From the NCBI GenBank assembly GCA_007922305.1, contig ML677351.1, forward strand, positions 8,235,673 through 8,299,672: a stretch of DNA of 64,000 nt, given 5' to 3'. The notes under the pieces are model-generated. The model was not told where the DNA came from and searched no databases. It saw nothing but the letters and a program-made list of their open reading frames with translations. Shown here piece after piece: positions 55,101 through 64,000 of this stretch. The number at the start of each line of letters is the position of its first letter. Positions within the stretch are counted from its first letter, which is position 1. The DNA is from Dermatemys mawii (lineage: Eukaryota; Chordata; Testudines; Dermatemydidae). Made by a program: the position numbers and the translations under genes.

Positions 55101-57249
55101 TTATCCAGATCCTGAGCTACACTTTAGTGTATGCGTGTGTGCATGTATACATGTGCACAGGGGTGTCCTCTGTTGCACGCAATCAGAATATTTTAGCTAG
55201 GTTTTATAGCATCTAATACTACTAGAGCTACAAAGTTGTCTCCTTTTGTTCCAGTGGCTTTTAAACAGGAGGCTCTGCTGTTGCCATGATGTTCTCAGCG
55301 GACACTCTGAACAACAAAGTGATACTGAGTCAATGATTGCAGAATATTAGCATGGACAGATTCTCAGCCCGGTTCAGTAGACATGTGAACCTTGAATTCT
55401 CACTCAGAGCCAGATCTAAATGTATAGGAATCTGAAGATCAAGAACCTGTTTACTATAAATTTCACTCCTTCTTTACATCATGAATGTATCTGCAAAATA
55501 CATTACATTTTCAGAAGGGTAGAACTTAGCTCAGATAATTTTTATTTTATTTTCCTTTTTATTTAATGTATGTATTTAGCATGTGCTGAGCTCCAGAACA
55601 CCATACAGAAAAACAGGGCATCTTATCATTACCTAAGATAGGGTCCTAAAATGTGTCTTCTCCTGCCCTTCTCTTTAAAACATGCCTATCACCAGATTGT
55701 ATGTGCAAAATGCTTTCCAGGAAACCGAAGAGGATATTGAGGCTAGTACAAAACACACCTCTGTTGAGGGTCATTAAGTTTTAACATTTCAAATGTTTAG
55801 TTCTGTGACAAAGGGTAGTGAATCCCCAGCATTGGCTCCCCTACTGTCACAACAACAGGACTTGAGAGGAGACTGCTCAGCTGAAATCAGAAGACAAAGG
55901 AAATCAAAGCATTGCCCAAGAAGGAGGTGGCAGATGTCACAGACCCTTGGGGTGATGGGGGTAGGAGTTTTGAGGTGAAACTAGGGTAATCTCACTAGCA
56001 TCAACTGGGAGAACCACTGATAACTCGCTTCTGCTTCCCAGATCTTCTCACTTCTACAAAGCCACCCAAAAATGAGAACCTCTTTTCCTGACTGCCCAGC
56101 TCTTTCCCTTGTGCTCTTTCCTTGTCAGAGGCAAATACACACCTGCAGTTACTGATCCTGTGCCAGCTGTTTCTTCCCACCGACCATCTCCCCACATGTG
56201 TCCCTGGTAAGAGGAAGATGCGGGGTGAGATCCTGCACATTCCCTACTCTAGGTATCTGTGACCTCCCTTTACCTACCCAGGTATGAATTCTAGAATACA
56301 GTCACACTTAAAAAAATATGAAGGTGGCCTTTACAACTTGCACATCCCGATATTTACAATCAAGTTTCATCTTGATCAAAAAGAATTTTCCTGATCACCT
56401 GATTTCAAAATAACACTCAGTGTACAGAATCAAGAGACTGGTAGCAGCAAAAGGAGAAGGCTGCTTCGACTGCCTCTTTCAGATTGTAATACTTGGCCAT
56501 TGTGACAAGTGATCGATATGGTGATTTGGTTGGGTCAGGTTTGGGTTCTATAGAGCACACACTAAGAACCTGATACAGCTCATAGTCTTTCCACTGACTT
56601 ATTGGATTTGTCTTCGGATTAAGTTAGTACACCAACCCCCACAGATTTACAGACTTTAGCGGAGTGACTACATATTTACACGGTGTAACTGAGATCAGAA
56701 TCCAGCTTCTTGTGTTTAATAATGAGGCACATTAAATTCACTTTTTTTTTTGTGTTGCCTACAACTGTAAACACTTGCCTAACAGCAAAACAAAACTGAG
56801 ATTGTTCAATCTTCAGCTTTAGTCTGATTTTGACTGAATCCCAGTCAGGTGACTGACTGGGATAGATTTGAAGTGTGTCAGAGGAGCTGAACATAGCAGT
56901 TGAGACAGTATAAGGCAGACAGGCTGGGAAGTTGAACCTAATGCTATTTTCAGGAGTCATGTCATCGCTGATTTATAAATGAAATTTTGCTTTTATTATG
57001 AAGTCTGTTTAAAACTGGATTATTACAAATAAATTAACAGTGAGATAGCAAAAAGCTAAACCATCCCATTTATCTTCTAATGGAGAAAATAACCCACTTG
57101 TGGAATTCAGACTCATTGCTCCAAAGCTAGGGCAAATACATAAAACTGATGTGGTCCCATATAAGGACTAGCTGAACCTGCTACAAACAGCATGCAAGAG
57201 TGGATGTCTTTCTGGAAGATATTCTTTAGTCAAACACAAGATACTGGAG
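52143..57249. other. Non-coding stretch, mostly AT-rich
   Basis: No gene seen. Fragments such as GCCTTGTCTGCACTTGGGAT near 53152 and CATCACTCAGGGGTGTGGAA with GTGTAGCCAGGCCC near 54732-54802 resemble degraded turtle miniature elements of the GTCTACACT type. A T-run lies at 54405-54421. ORFs near 54874 and 56001 look like chance. Confidence 0.35.
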
Positions 57250-57332
57250 GATAACAATTTAATTCTATGGTCTGTGATATACAAGAGATCAGACTAAATA
57301 ATCTAGTGATCCCTTTTGGCCTTAAAACACAT
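57250..57332 (+). mobile_element. CR1 LINE 3' tail
   Basis: TTCTATGGTCTGTGATATAC, GAGATCAGACTAAATAATCT and ATCCCTTTTGGCCTTAAAAC match the common avian/reptilian CR1 end TTCTATGG..GGTCAGACTAGATGAT..CCCTTCTGGCCTTAAA. Confidence 0.8.
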
Positions 57333-58875
57333 TTCAACCATTTTTTGCTGTCTGCAAAACTCATCTTTGTACAAAGTACATTATCTTTGCTACTTATTGA
57401 ACATTATAGATGTCTTGTGAGCTTAATGGAACAATTCAAAGTCAAGGAGAAGGAAGATTACTAGTGATGCTAACTTTTTTCTCTTTGTAAAGCTTGTAAC
57501 ACTAGCAGACTAGATGCCACCTCATGCCAAGGCTCTGAGCCTCACTGAACAGTGACAAATGCACAGCTGGAAATCAGTCTTGATCACCTGTAGGTTAGTA
57601 TAGTTAAAATAGATATTAGTTTTATAACAATATGTTTAGTCTCTAGACTTTATGGAATGGTTGCTGGATGCAGCATGTACTAATCCTACTTCTAATACTG
57701 TGTCCCATTCTATAAAGGTCATGCTTAAGTGTTTGCTTTTTAACTGTAAAATGTTTGTTCTGAAACTCTAACTCACCAAACAGGAGAAAAGAAAAGAAAA
57801 CTTCACCAAATGAAAAATGCCGGATTCCTACAGACAGTGTTACCTCTTGCTCAGCAGGAAGGACTGTTGAATTCAAATGGGCCATTGTGGAGCAAAGACT
57901 TTGTCAAGAAGTTACCTGTGGAAGCGATCATCCCATCAGCTTGGACTCTAGGGAGGTGGTGATAAGAATCCTTGATAAGAAGGTATTGGGGTCTCTCTCT
58001 GCTGTCTGGACTCTGAGGGGCAACGATTCCTAGACATAAACAAGAAATCCCCTTGCTACTTGGCATGGGTCAACTCTAAAGAACATATAGAGCTGCTTAT
58101 ATTACCTTTTTAAATTTAAGCCTGTAACTCAACTGTGTGTGTATGTTTCCTGTTTTAATCTTGTAAATAACACATTTATTTTCCCTGTTAAAATATTTAG
58201 TTTATTTCAAGATTGACTAAAGGTGTTGTTTTTGGTTTGAAATCTGAGTAAAACTGAGATGGGGTAAGTGACTGGGAGTAAGCTGAATATTGTTCTGACA
58301 ATCTATCACATAGTCCAGCTTGCCTGGGTGACAAGATAGATAGCCCCCTTGGGCATTCCAGTCTGATTCCTTGGTAAGACTGTTATGGTGATTTAGGAGT
58401 TCACACTTCTTACTTGGTTGGTGAAATCTAATTATAGAAAATACAAGAAGTTTGAGGTTTCTGCCCAGCTTTTTGACAGTCTGCCCTGAAGTTGGCACTC
58501 TCAGTTGTGAGCCACTCCAGACAGCGTAACAGAGTTCATTTAATGTTTTCTGTCCACAGAAGTGACAATTCCTAGCATATTCAGATGCTTGACAGTTCCA
58601 GCTGCAAAAACAAATTTTCAAAGTTCTCAACCAGCATGATTTCACATTTCTGGGAAATGAAACTCTACTTCTTTTATTTATGATATCATTGTTTTATGAC
58701 AGTTAACCTGCATTTATTATAACAAACCCACTTTGTGCCATCACAAACAACCATCAGCATTATTTATTCCAGATGTTTTGTTCTATTGTGGAAATAATGA
58801 AACATTCATTGTTTTGATACCTTGAGCAATCTGCAAGAAATTTTAAAAATACACATCTTTTCTGAAGCATTTATT
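57333..58875. other. Non-coding stretch
   Basis: No gene or confidently recognised repeat. Text near 58120-58180 (GTTTTAATCTTGTAAATAAC) resembles a dispersed turtle repeat, but I cannot bound it. Confidence 0.35.
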
Positions 58876-60115
58876 TCCTTAAGAATACAAGAATAGCTAT
58901 ACTTGGTCAGACCAATGGTCCATCTAGCTCAGTATCCTGTCTCTGACAGTGGCCAGTGCCAGATGCTTCAGAGGGAATAAACAGAACAGAACATTTCAAC
59001 ACATGAATCTGGGATAGTTCCTCAGATTTTTCATCTAAAAAGAAAGGCTTAGGTGTGGGGATCTTTTCATATACTCCACAGTGAAGACCGATGCAAATAA
59101 ATCATTTAGCTTCTCCACATGGCCTTGTCTTCCTTGAGTGCTCCTTTAGTACTTTAATAATCCAGTTGTCCCACTGGCTGTTTGGCAGCAAATTTAAAAA
59201 TTATGTTTTGCTGTTAGTTTGTGTCCTAAGCCAGCTGCCCTTCAAATTCATTTTTGGCCTGCCTCATTATACTTTTACACTTGACTTGCTAGAGACTATG
59301 TTCCTTTCTATTTTCCTCACTACGACTTGACTTGCAATTTTGAAAGGATACCTTTTTGCCTATAATTGCCTCTCTTAATCTGCTGTTTAGCAATGGTGGC
59401 ATTTTTCTGGCCCTCTTACTGTGTTTTTTATTTGGGTAAATAATTAGTGTGAGCCTCTATTAAGGGGTTTTAAAATTATCTCCAGGTGGTTTGCAGGTAT
59501 TTCACTTTTGCGACTGTTGCTTTTAAATTCTATTAAACAGGCTTCCACATTTTTGTGTAGTTCCCCCTTTTGAAGTTGTGGTGGGTTTATTTCGCATTCC
59601 CCCCCTCCAAGATGTTAAATTTAATTACTTTACGGTTGCTATTACCAAGGGGTTCAGCTATATTCACCTCTTGGACCAGACCCTGTGCTCTATTTAGGAT
59701 TTAATCAAGAATTGCCTTGTGAGATGCATTCCAAGCTGTTCCAAGAAGCAGTCATTTATGGTGTCTAGAAATTTTCTTTCTGCATTCCTTCCTGAGGTGA
59801 CATGTACCCAGTCAATATGAGGGTAGTTGAAATCCCCCATTTTTATTTTATTTTCTGGCTTTGTAGCCTCTCTAATCTCCCAGAACATTACACAATCACT
59901 ATCACCATCCTAGTCAGGTAGTCAGGGGTATATACCATCTGCTATACTCTTATTATTCAAGCATCAAATTTCTATCTGTTGAGATTTCATGGTACTGTTT
60001 AATTCATTTCAGAATTCATTGAACTTTATGCTTTCTGTCACATATAGAGCTACTTCCCTAACAGGACAACTTACTCTGTCATTCCAACAGGTTCTTCTAT
60101 GCAATGGATAATAAG
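58876..60115 (-). mobile_element. CR1 LINE, antisense, endonuclease-region remnant
   Basis: The left end is a reverse-complement CR1 tail (TTGGTCAGACCAATGGTCCA, GACAGTGGCCAGTGCCAGAT). Further right, minus-strand reading gives an endonuclease block with MGDFNYPHIDW near 59830, then RKFLDTINDCF and LEQL text as in the CR1 APE-type endonuclease. The plus-strand phrases CTTGGACCAGACCCTGTGCT and GACATGTACCCAGTCAATAT are familiar antisense CR1 text. The tail and the coding part are closer than in a full element, so internal deletions have occurred. Stops interrupt all frames. Confidence 0.85.
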
Positions 60116-62152
60116 GTGCACAGCCAAAATATTTTTTGCTATTTTTAAGCGAGCAGCAAATGTGAAAAAAAATACTTTTATGATCACATTTAATTGATGC
60201 CATCCTGCTGACAGGTGCTGTTCTGCAGATATATCAAGAATTACAGATGCAATGACTTGTCAGATGCTATAGTCTTGACATTTTTTACATGAATATTAAC
60301 AATTCCTCGGTATTCAGACAATACTCTTAGCATTTTAACTACAGAACTACAGCTGATTAAAGATTGTCAGTTCAAATCTGTCCAGGAACCCTAATGATCA
60401 GAACTGCTAACATCTGATAGCTGTCAGTAGTCTGAGTCCAGCTCCTAACACACAGGTGGACACATCACAAAAACCAGCATTACTATTAGAACTACCCTTA
60501 TTATTTGCGGGTAGGGCTATGAATAAAATGCTGTCCCCCATTCCACAAATATAGCAAGTTCTCCAACATAACCACCTTACTATGCAGAAAAGTGGCTTTC
60601 GGACTTTTTTGAAAAAGACAGTCAACTGATTCTTTGGGCTTTTCCAAACTCAACTCCTCCATGTTGTTAGAAATAGGAATCATGAGGATGTCATCCTCCT
60701 GTGCTGGAAAAGCACAGCTGTGCTGCTTGTGCCAACATCGAAACAAAACTATCAAGAGATAATGTTGCAAGCAAGCTGGAGTTCCAGAGGCCACCAGTCC
60801 CTGGGGACTGTGTGCATATTCTGGTAAATTTTAGATTCTTTTTATCTCTAATTTTCTTCAATTATTTACCTATGGAATATAGGATCACCAGTAATGTTAA
60901 TACATTTAGCATATAGCCTGTACTAAAACAGCTGAGCCATCCTTCCCATATTTTCCACCAAACTTGTGGAGACTTAAGATATCTGTCAGACAAGTACAAT
61001 ATAATTCTGTCACACAATCTATGTGAAAAGAATCTTGACAACGCCCAGTTAAGCAGTGAGAAATCAGGGAACAACGAAGTGAAGGAAGAGAAGCTTGGAG
61101 TGTGGCTAACCCATGATGTAACGGTTCCATTTCTGTAATGGCGCTGAAATGAAGGACTTCAGACTCCAGGGGTCTCTGTCCATCACCCACCAATTCAGTT
61201 CCTTAAAAAAGTCAGTTCTAATCAACAAAAAGAGAAAATAGGTTCTCTGCTTGAACATGTAACTGAGGTTGAAAACTGAGCATTTAAGGACCTCATTCCA
61301 GTTTTTTGCACTAAAGTACTTAAACTCCAGATTTCCTGAGGATCGTCCAACCATCTCCTAGCTCTGCTTTTTGCTCTTCCAGTATTCCCCTGCTCTTGTA
61401 GGGCTCTTTTAGGAGATATGTTGAAACTTGTGCATTTTAACTGTCATAAATATGGTCATGGGGTAAACAACCAATTTCCCTTTTATAGGATTATGGCCAA
61501 ATCCTACAAACATTCCTGGATGTAGCGCTTATACTATGAATAACCCCATTGAAATCAAAGAGACTACTTTCAGTAATGGAAAACAGTGCGCACATAATGT
61601 TTATAAGACTGCATGCTTAGAGTCAAGTTCTCTTCTGTGCCCCATGGAAAGGGACTTTCAGCAAACTAGTTACAGTTCCCTGACTCTCTGCAACACCCCT
61701 GGGGCGGATCTACTTTGCACCAGTGAACATAGCCAGCGATGGACAGGCAAAGCACTACTCACTCCTTGGCCTCTTTCCTACCCCATTCCTCTGTCCCAGG
61801 AGCTAAGGCGAGGGAAATGTAGGAACTAGCTAAGGACATCCACACTGTACCTTATCACGGGAAATGCTAGCATGGGATTTGCTAGTGGTATCCACTGCCT
61901 TTACATCAACTGAGCAGTGCAAAGGGAATAGAACTGACCAGAGAAACTGTCCTCTAGTGTGTAACATCAAAAGAGGATTGTTATACAACATCTAAATGTT
62001 CTTTAAAGAGACTGAAAACTATGTTGATTCTGGACAATTAGAACTCTTGGAAAAGTGAGGATGCACTACTGACGGTCATACATGGTATTTTACAATTGCT
62101 GGGTATATTCCCTCAATAGCTTCTCTATTCACCAAAAATCCCAACATTACAA
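60116..62152. other. Non-coding stretch
   Basis: No gene recognised. ORFs of 60-97 codons on both strands near 60400-61350 show no identifiable domain. GGCCAAATCCTACAAACATTC near 61496 resembles a dispersed turtle repeat phrase also seen near 19620. Confidence 0.35.
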
Positions 62153-62635
62153 TAGTGGTTTCCAAACTTTAACAACCTGTGAACCCCTTCACTAAAATGT
62201 CAAGTCTCGCAAACCCCCTCCTAAAAATGAATATTTCCAGTTATTTTCACCTTTACTGGAGTATAAATTATAAAAGCAGTGATCTTGGAAATATAAAATT
62301 TGTTTTAGGAGATACTTGTTACACACTATTTATTATCATTACAGTATTTTTATTACATTATGAAAATGGCAATACTCTTTCAAGATCTCACTTTCGTAGC
62401 TTGTATCACTTTGCATAAGCTGTTATAAGACAAGGCTCCTATGTTTCATCAAGGAGTATCAGATGTGAAACAGCATGAAGTTATTTAAGAAGCCAGCTCA
62501 AAGAGTTCCTCCTATACAAACATTCAGGTCTTGAGCAGTCCAGGCAAACAACGCTCATTACAACAAAGCTTAAACTTGTTTTAAAAATTATTGTGAAGAA
62601 CAACACTAGCTGCCTACTTAATTTTAAAAACAGCA

Positions 62636-62648
62636 AAAAAAAAAAAAA
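62636..62648. repeat. A13 homopolymer
   Basis: Run of A within the hAT-like element interior. Confidence 0.9.
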
Positions 62649-62679
62649 TCTACCTCTCTTTCCATTTCTCATAAGGAGT

Positions 62680-62986
62680 CTTGGGGTATGTGTATACTAC
62701 CCGCCAGATCAGCGGGCAGTGATCGATACAGCAGTGGTCGATATATTGCGTCTAGTGTAGATGCAATAAATTGACCCCTGAGTGCTCTCTTGTCGACTCC
62801 TCTACTCCACTGCTTCTAGAGATGCAGGCAGAGTAAACGGGGGAGTGGCAGCAGTCGACTTACCACAGTGAAGATGCCGGAGTAAGTAGATCTAAGTATG
62901 TCGACTTCAGCTATGTTATTCATGTAGCTGAAGTTGTGTAACTTAGATCAATTCCTCCCGCTCCCAGTGTAGACCAAGGCTTGAAG
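62680..62986. mobile_element. Nested miniature element (GTCTACACT type)
   Basis: Left end CTTGGGGTATGTGTATACTA and right end CCCAGTGTAGACCAAGGCTTG are imperfect inverted repeats. The interior repeats GTCGAC/TCGAT-rich text (GTCGACTCC, GTCGACTTACC, GTCGACTTCAG). The family is common in turtles. It interrupts the surrounding hAT-like element and is therefore younger. Confidence 0.6.
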
Positions 62987-63189
62987 TTTAAATCTCCTCA
63001 ATGTGATAGATATGCTTGCTTTGATCTGCTTAGTTCTTGGAAGTCCAGTGGCTCTGGGATGCTGGCTCCATGCTACCTGGGATTCCTAGGGACAGCTCTG
63101 TCCACCATTAGGGAATTTTTTTCCTGAGAACCCCCTGTAACATTTCATGAACCCCCAGGGATTCATGAACCCCAGTTTGAGAACCACTG

Positions 63190-64000
63190 TTCTACAGTGA
63201 ATCTCATTCATAAGAGAAACAAAAAGAGAATTGAAAGGAATGTGTACAAATTTGAAAAGTATTTATTTTTAAAAATAACTATAGGATATTGGATAAAATT
63301 TTATATATTACTTTTCACAGTGGTTGTAATGCATGGAATTATGATAGAGGGGAATTAATAAATCCAGCATAAGTGCATTCAGAGCTCCTAAATTCAGGTA
63401 TTTAACTGCTTTCCCATTACTATTGTCCAGTATCTCTCTTACTCAAGCCAGGACTCATGCATGCTTCTCATTCTACCTTCAAATTCTCTCTGTCCTTCTC
63501 AGTCTTCACAATGGCCCCATCTTTATGGTTCTCATCTTTCACCTACTAACTCAATGACATGCTTTGTTTCAGAATAATCTGGTCTCTCAAGTTAAAAGAT
63601 TCACAAACTTAATCAAACACATAGTAAAGACATAGGTCTCGATGCATGAATGATAGCCTAGTTGGGTTTGTTTGCCAAAGAGTTAAAAATATCTGTTTCA
63701 GCTTTAGCAGATCACATTGTACCATAGTTTTTCTACTGAATACATTTTCAATAACTATATGTTGGCTAGGCCAGGTCACTATTACTATGCCAGCCTCAGG
63801 CAGCAGGAGCTCATGTAGTGCTCCTTCTCGGGAGTTCAGAGTGTAAGTCAGGTCACCTCTACTCTCTGCCAACTACTGAGTACTCTGCTCCCCTTTTTAA
63901 GCTCCACCTCCAGTGTGTGCAGACCTTGCAGCAATGGGACTTTCTGGGTCTAGAGTAGGTCTTTAACCTTTCTTTACTTTCAGAGCAGAGGTCTGTATAC
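63190..64000. other. Non-coding stretch to window end
   Basis: No gene or recognised repeat. Overlapping frames on both strands at 63609-63872 are probably chance. Confidence 0.4.

Larger units (their letters stand above)
62153..63189. mobile_element. hAT/Charlie-like element with nested insertion
   Basis: The left end TAGTGGTTTCCAAACTTT and right end CAGTTTGAGAACCACTG are inverted, of the CAGTGGTTCTCAAAC type found on hAT-Charlie elements. Just inside lie GTGAACCCCTTCAC and GGGATTCATGAACCCC. The flanking octamers (CATTACAA and TTCTACAG) agree at only 4 of 8. No transposase frame. A different miniature element is nested at 62680-62986. Confidence 0.65.

Noticed and set aside
60860..61354. 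Minus-strand ORFs of 70-95 codons near 61 kb
   Set aside because: Checked for transposase, gag-pol and host-protein motifs and found none; nested short frames without a start context.
1..64000. CRISPR arrays, rRNA or tRNA genes
   Set aside because: No regularly spaced identical repeats and no tRNA or rRNA signatures; the sequence is vertebrate.

Overview
The window looks like intergenic or intronic DNA from a reptile, most probably a turtle. The basis is its repeats. CR1 LINEs have turtle-style 3' tails (YGGGCTGGATGGACC-like text ending in TTCTTATG repeats). There are also MIR-type SINEs, hAT-type miniature elements and several short GC-rich repeats that I recognise from turtle genomes. I found no host protein-coding gene, tRNA, rRNA or CRISPR array. 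The many short ORFs are chance frames or lie inside transposable elements. A 10-base N gap sits at 88-97.

The most notable content is a pair of near-identical DNA transposons in the same orientation (35755-37928 and 48071-50608). Both have terminal inverted repeats starting CACTG. One is flanked by TTA/TTA and the other by TAA/TAA, so the target duplication is 3 bp (TWA). They encode a cut-and-paste transposase of about 560 residues with a ZAD-like Cys-rich N-terminus and a DDE-type core. The CACTG ends and 3-bp TWA duplication point to the CACTA-Mirage-Chapaev (CMC) group, most like Chapaev with 3-bp duplications. Copy 2 keeps one continuous frame broken only by three nonsense codons. Copy 1 has a 373-bp deletion of the catalytic core, a 10-bp duplication and a 1-bp deletion. 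Upstream of the ATG both copies carry four perfect matches to ATTGCATCA, the CHOP-type amino-acid/stress response (C/EBP-ATF) element, within 81 bp and with near-helical spacing. This is the observation I would follow first.

Layout: 0-7.3 kb holds a GC-rich repeat, a hAT-like element and two MIR-like SINEs. A CR1 LINE follows at 7.4-9.3 kb, then a fold-back repeat with an 11-bp target duplication (9.5 kb). A nested repeat cluster lies at 13.2-14.85 kb, two abutting miniature transposons at 16.45-17.02 kb, and a second LINE with a C-terminal zinc finger, split by a GC-rich insertion, at 21.4-23.7 kb. From 24.3 to 31.1 kb I recognise almost no repeats. Nested elements occur at 31.1-32.2 kb, a hAT miniature element with a perfect 8-bp duplication at 33.85-34.34 kb, and an older hAT-like element at 35.35-39.03 kb that hosts CMC copy 1. 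Another clean hAT miniature element is at 40.5 kb, a local 160-bp duplication at 41.4-41.9 kb, and a hairpin-rich GGCCCTTTAAA repeat at 43.7-44.05 kb. After CMC copy 2 come scattered CR1 tails, an antisense CR1 (58.9-60.1 kb) and a nested hAT-like element (62.15-63.19 kb).

No genes here work together in a pathway. The window records layered transposition, and nesting gives relative ages: CMC copy 1 is younger than the hAT-like element it sits in. Family names rest on motif recognition by eye and have not been checked against a repeat library.
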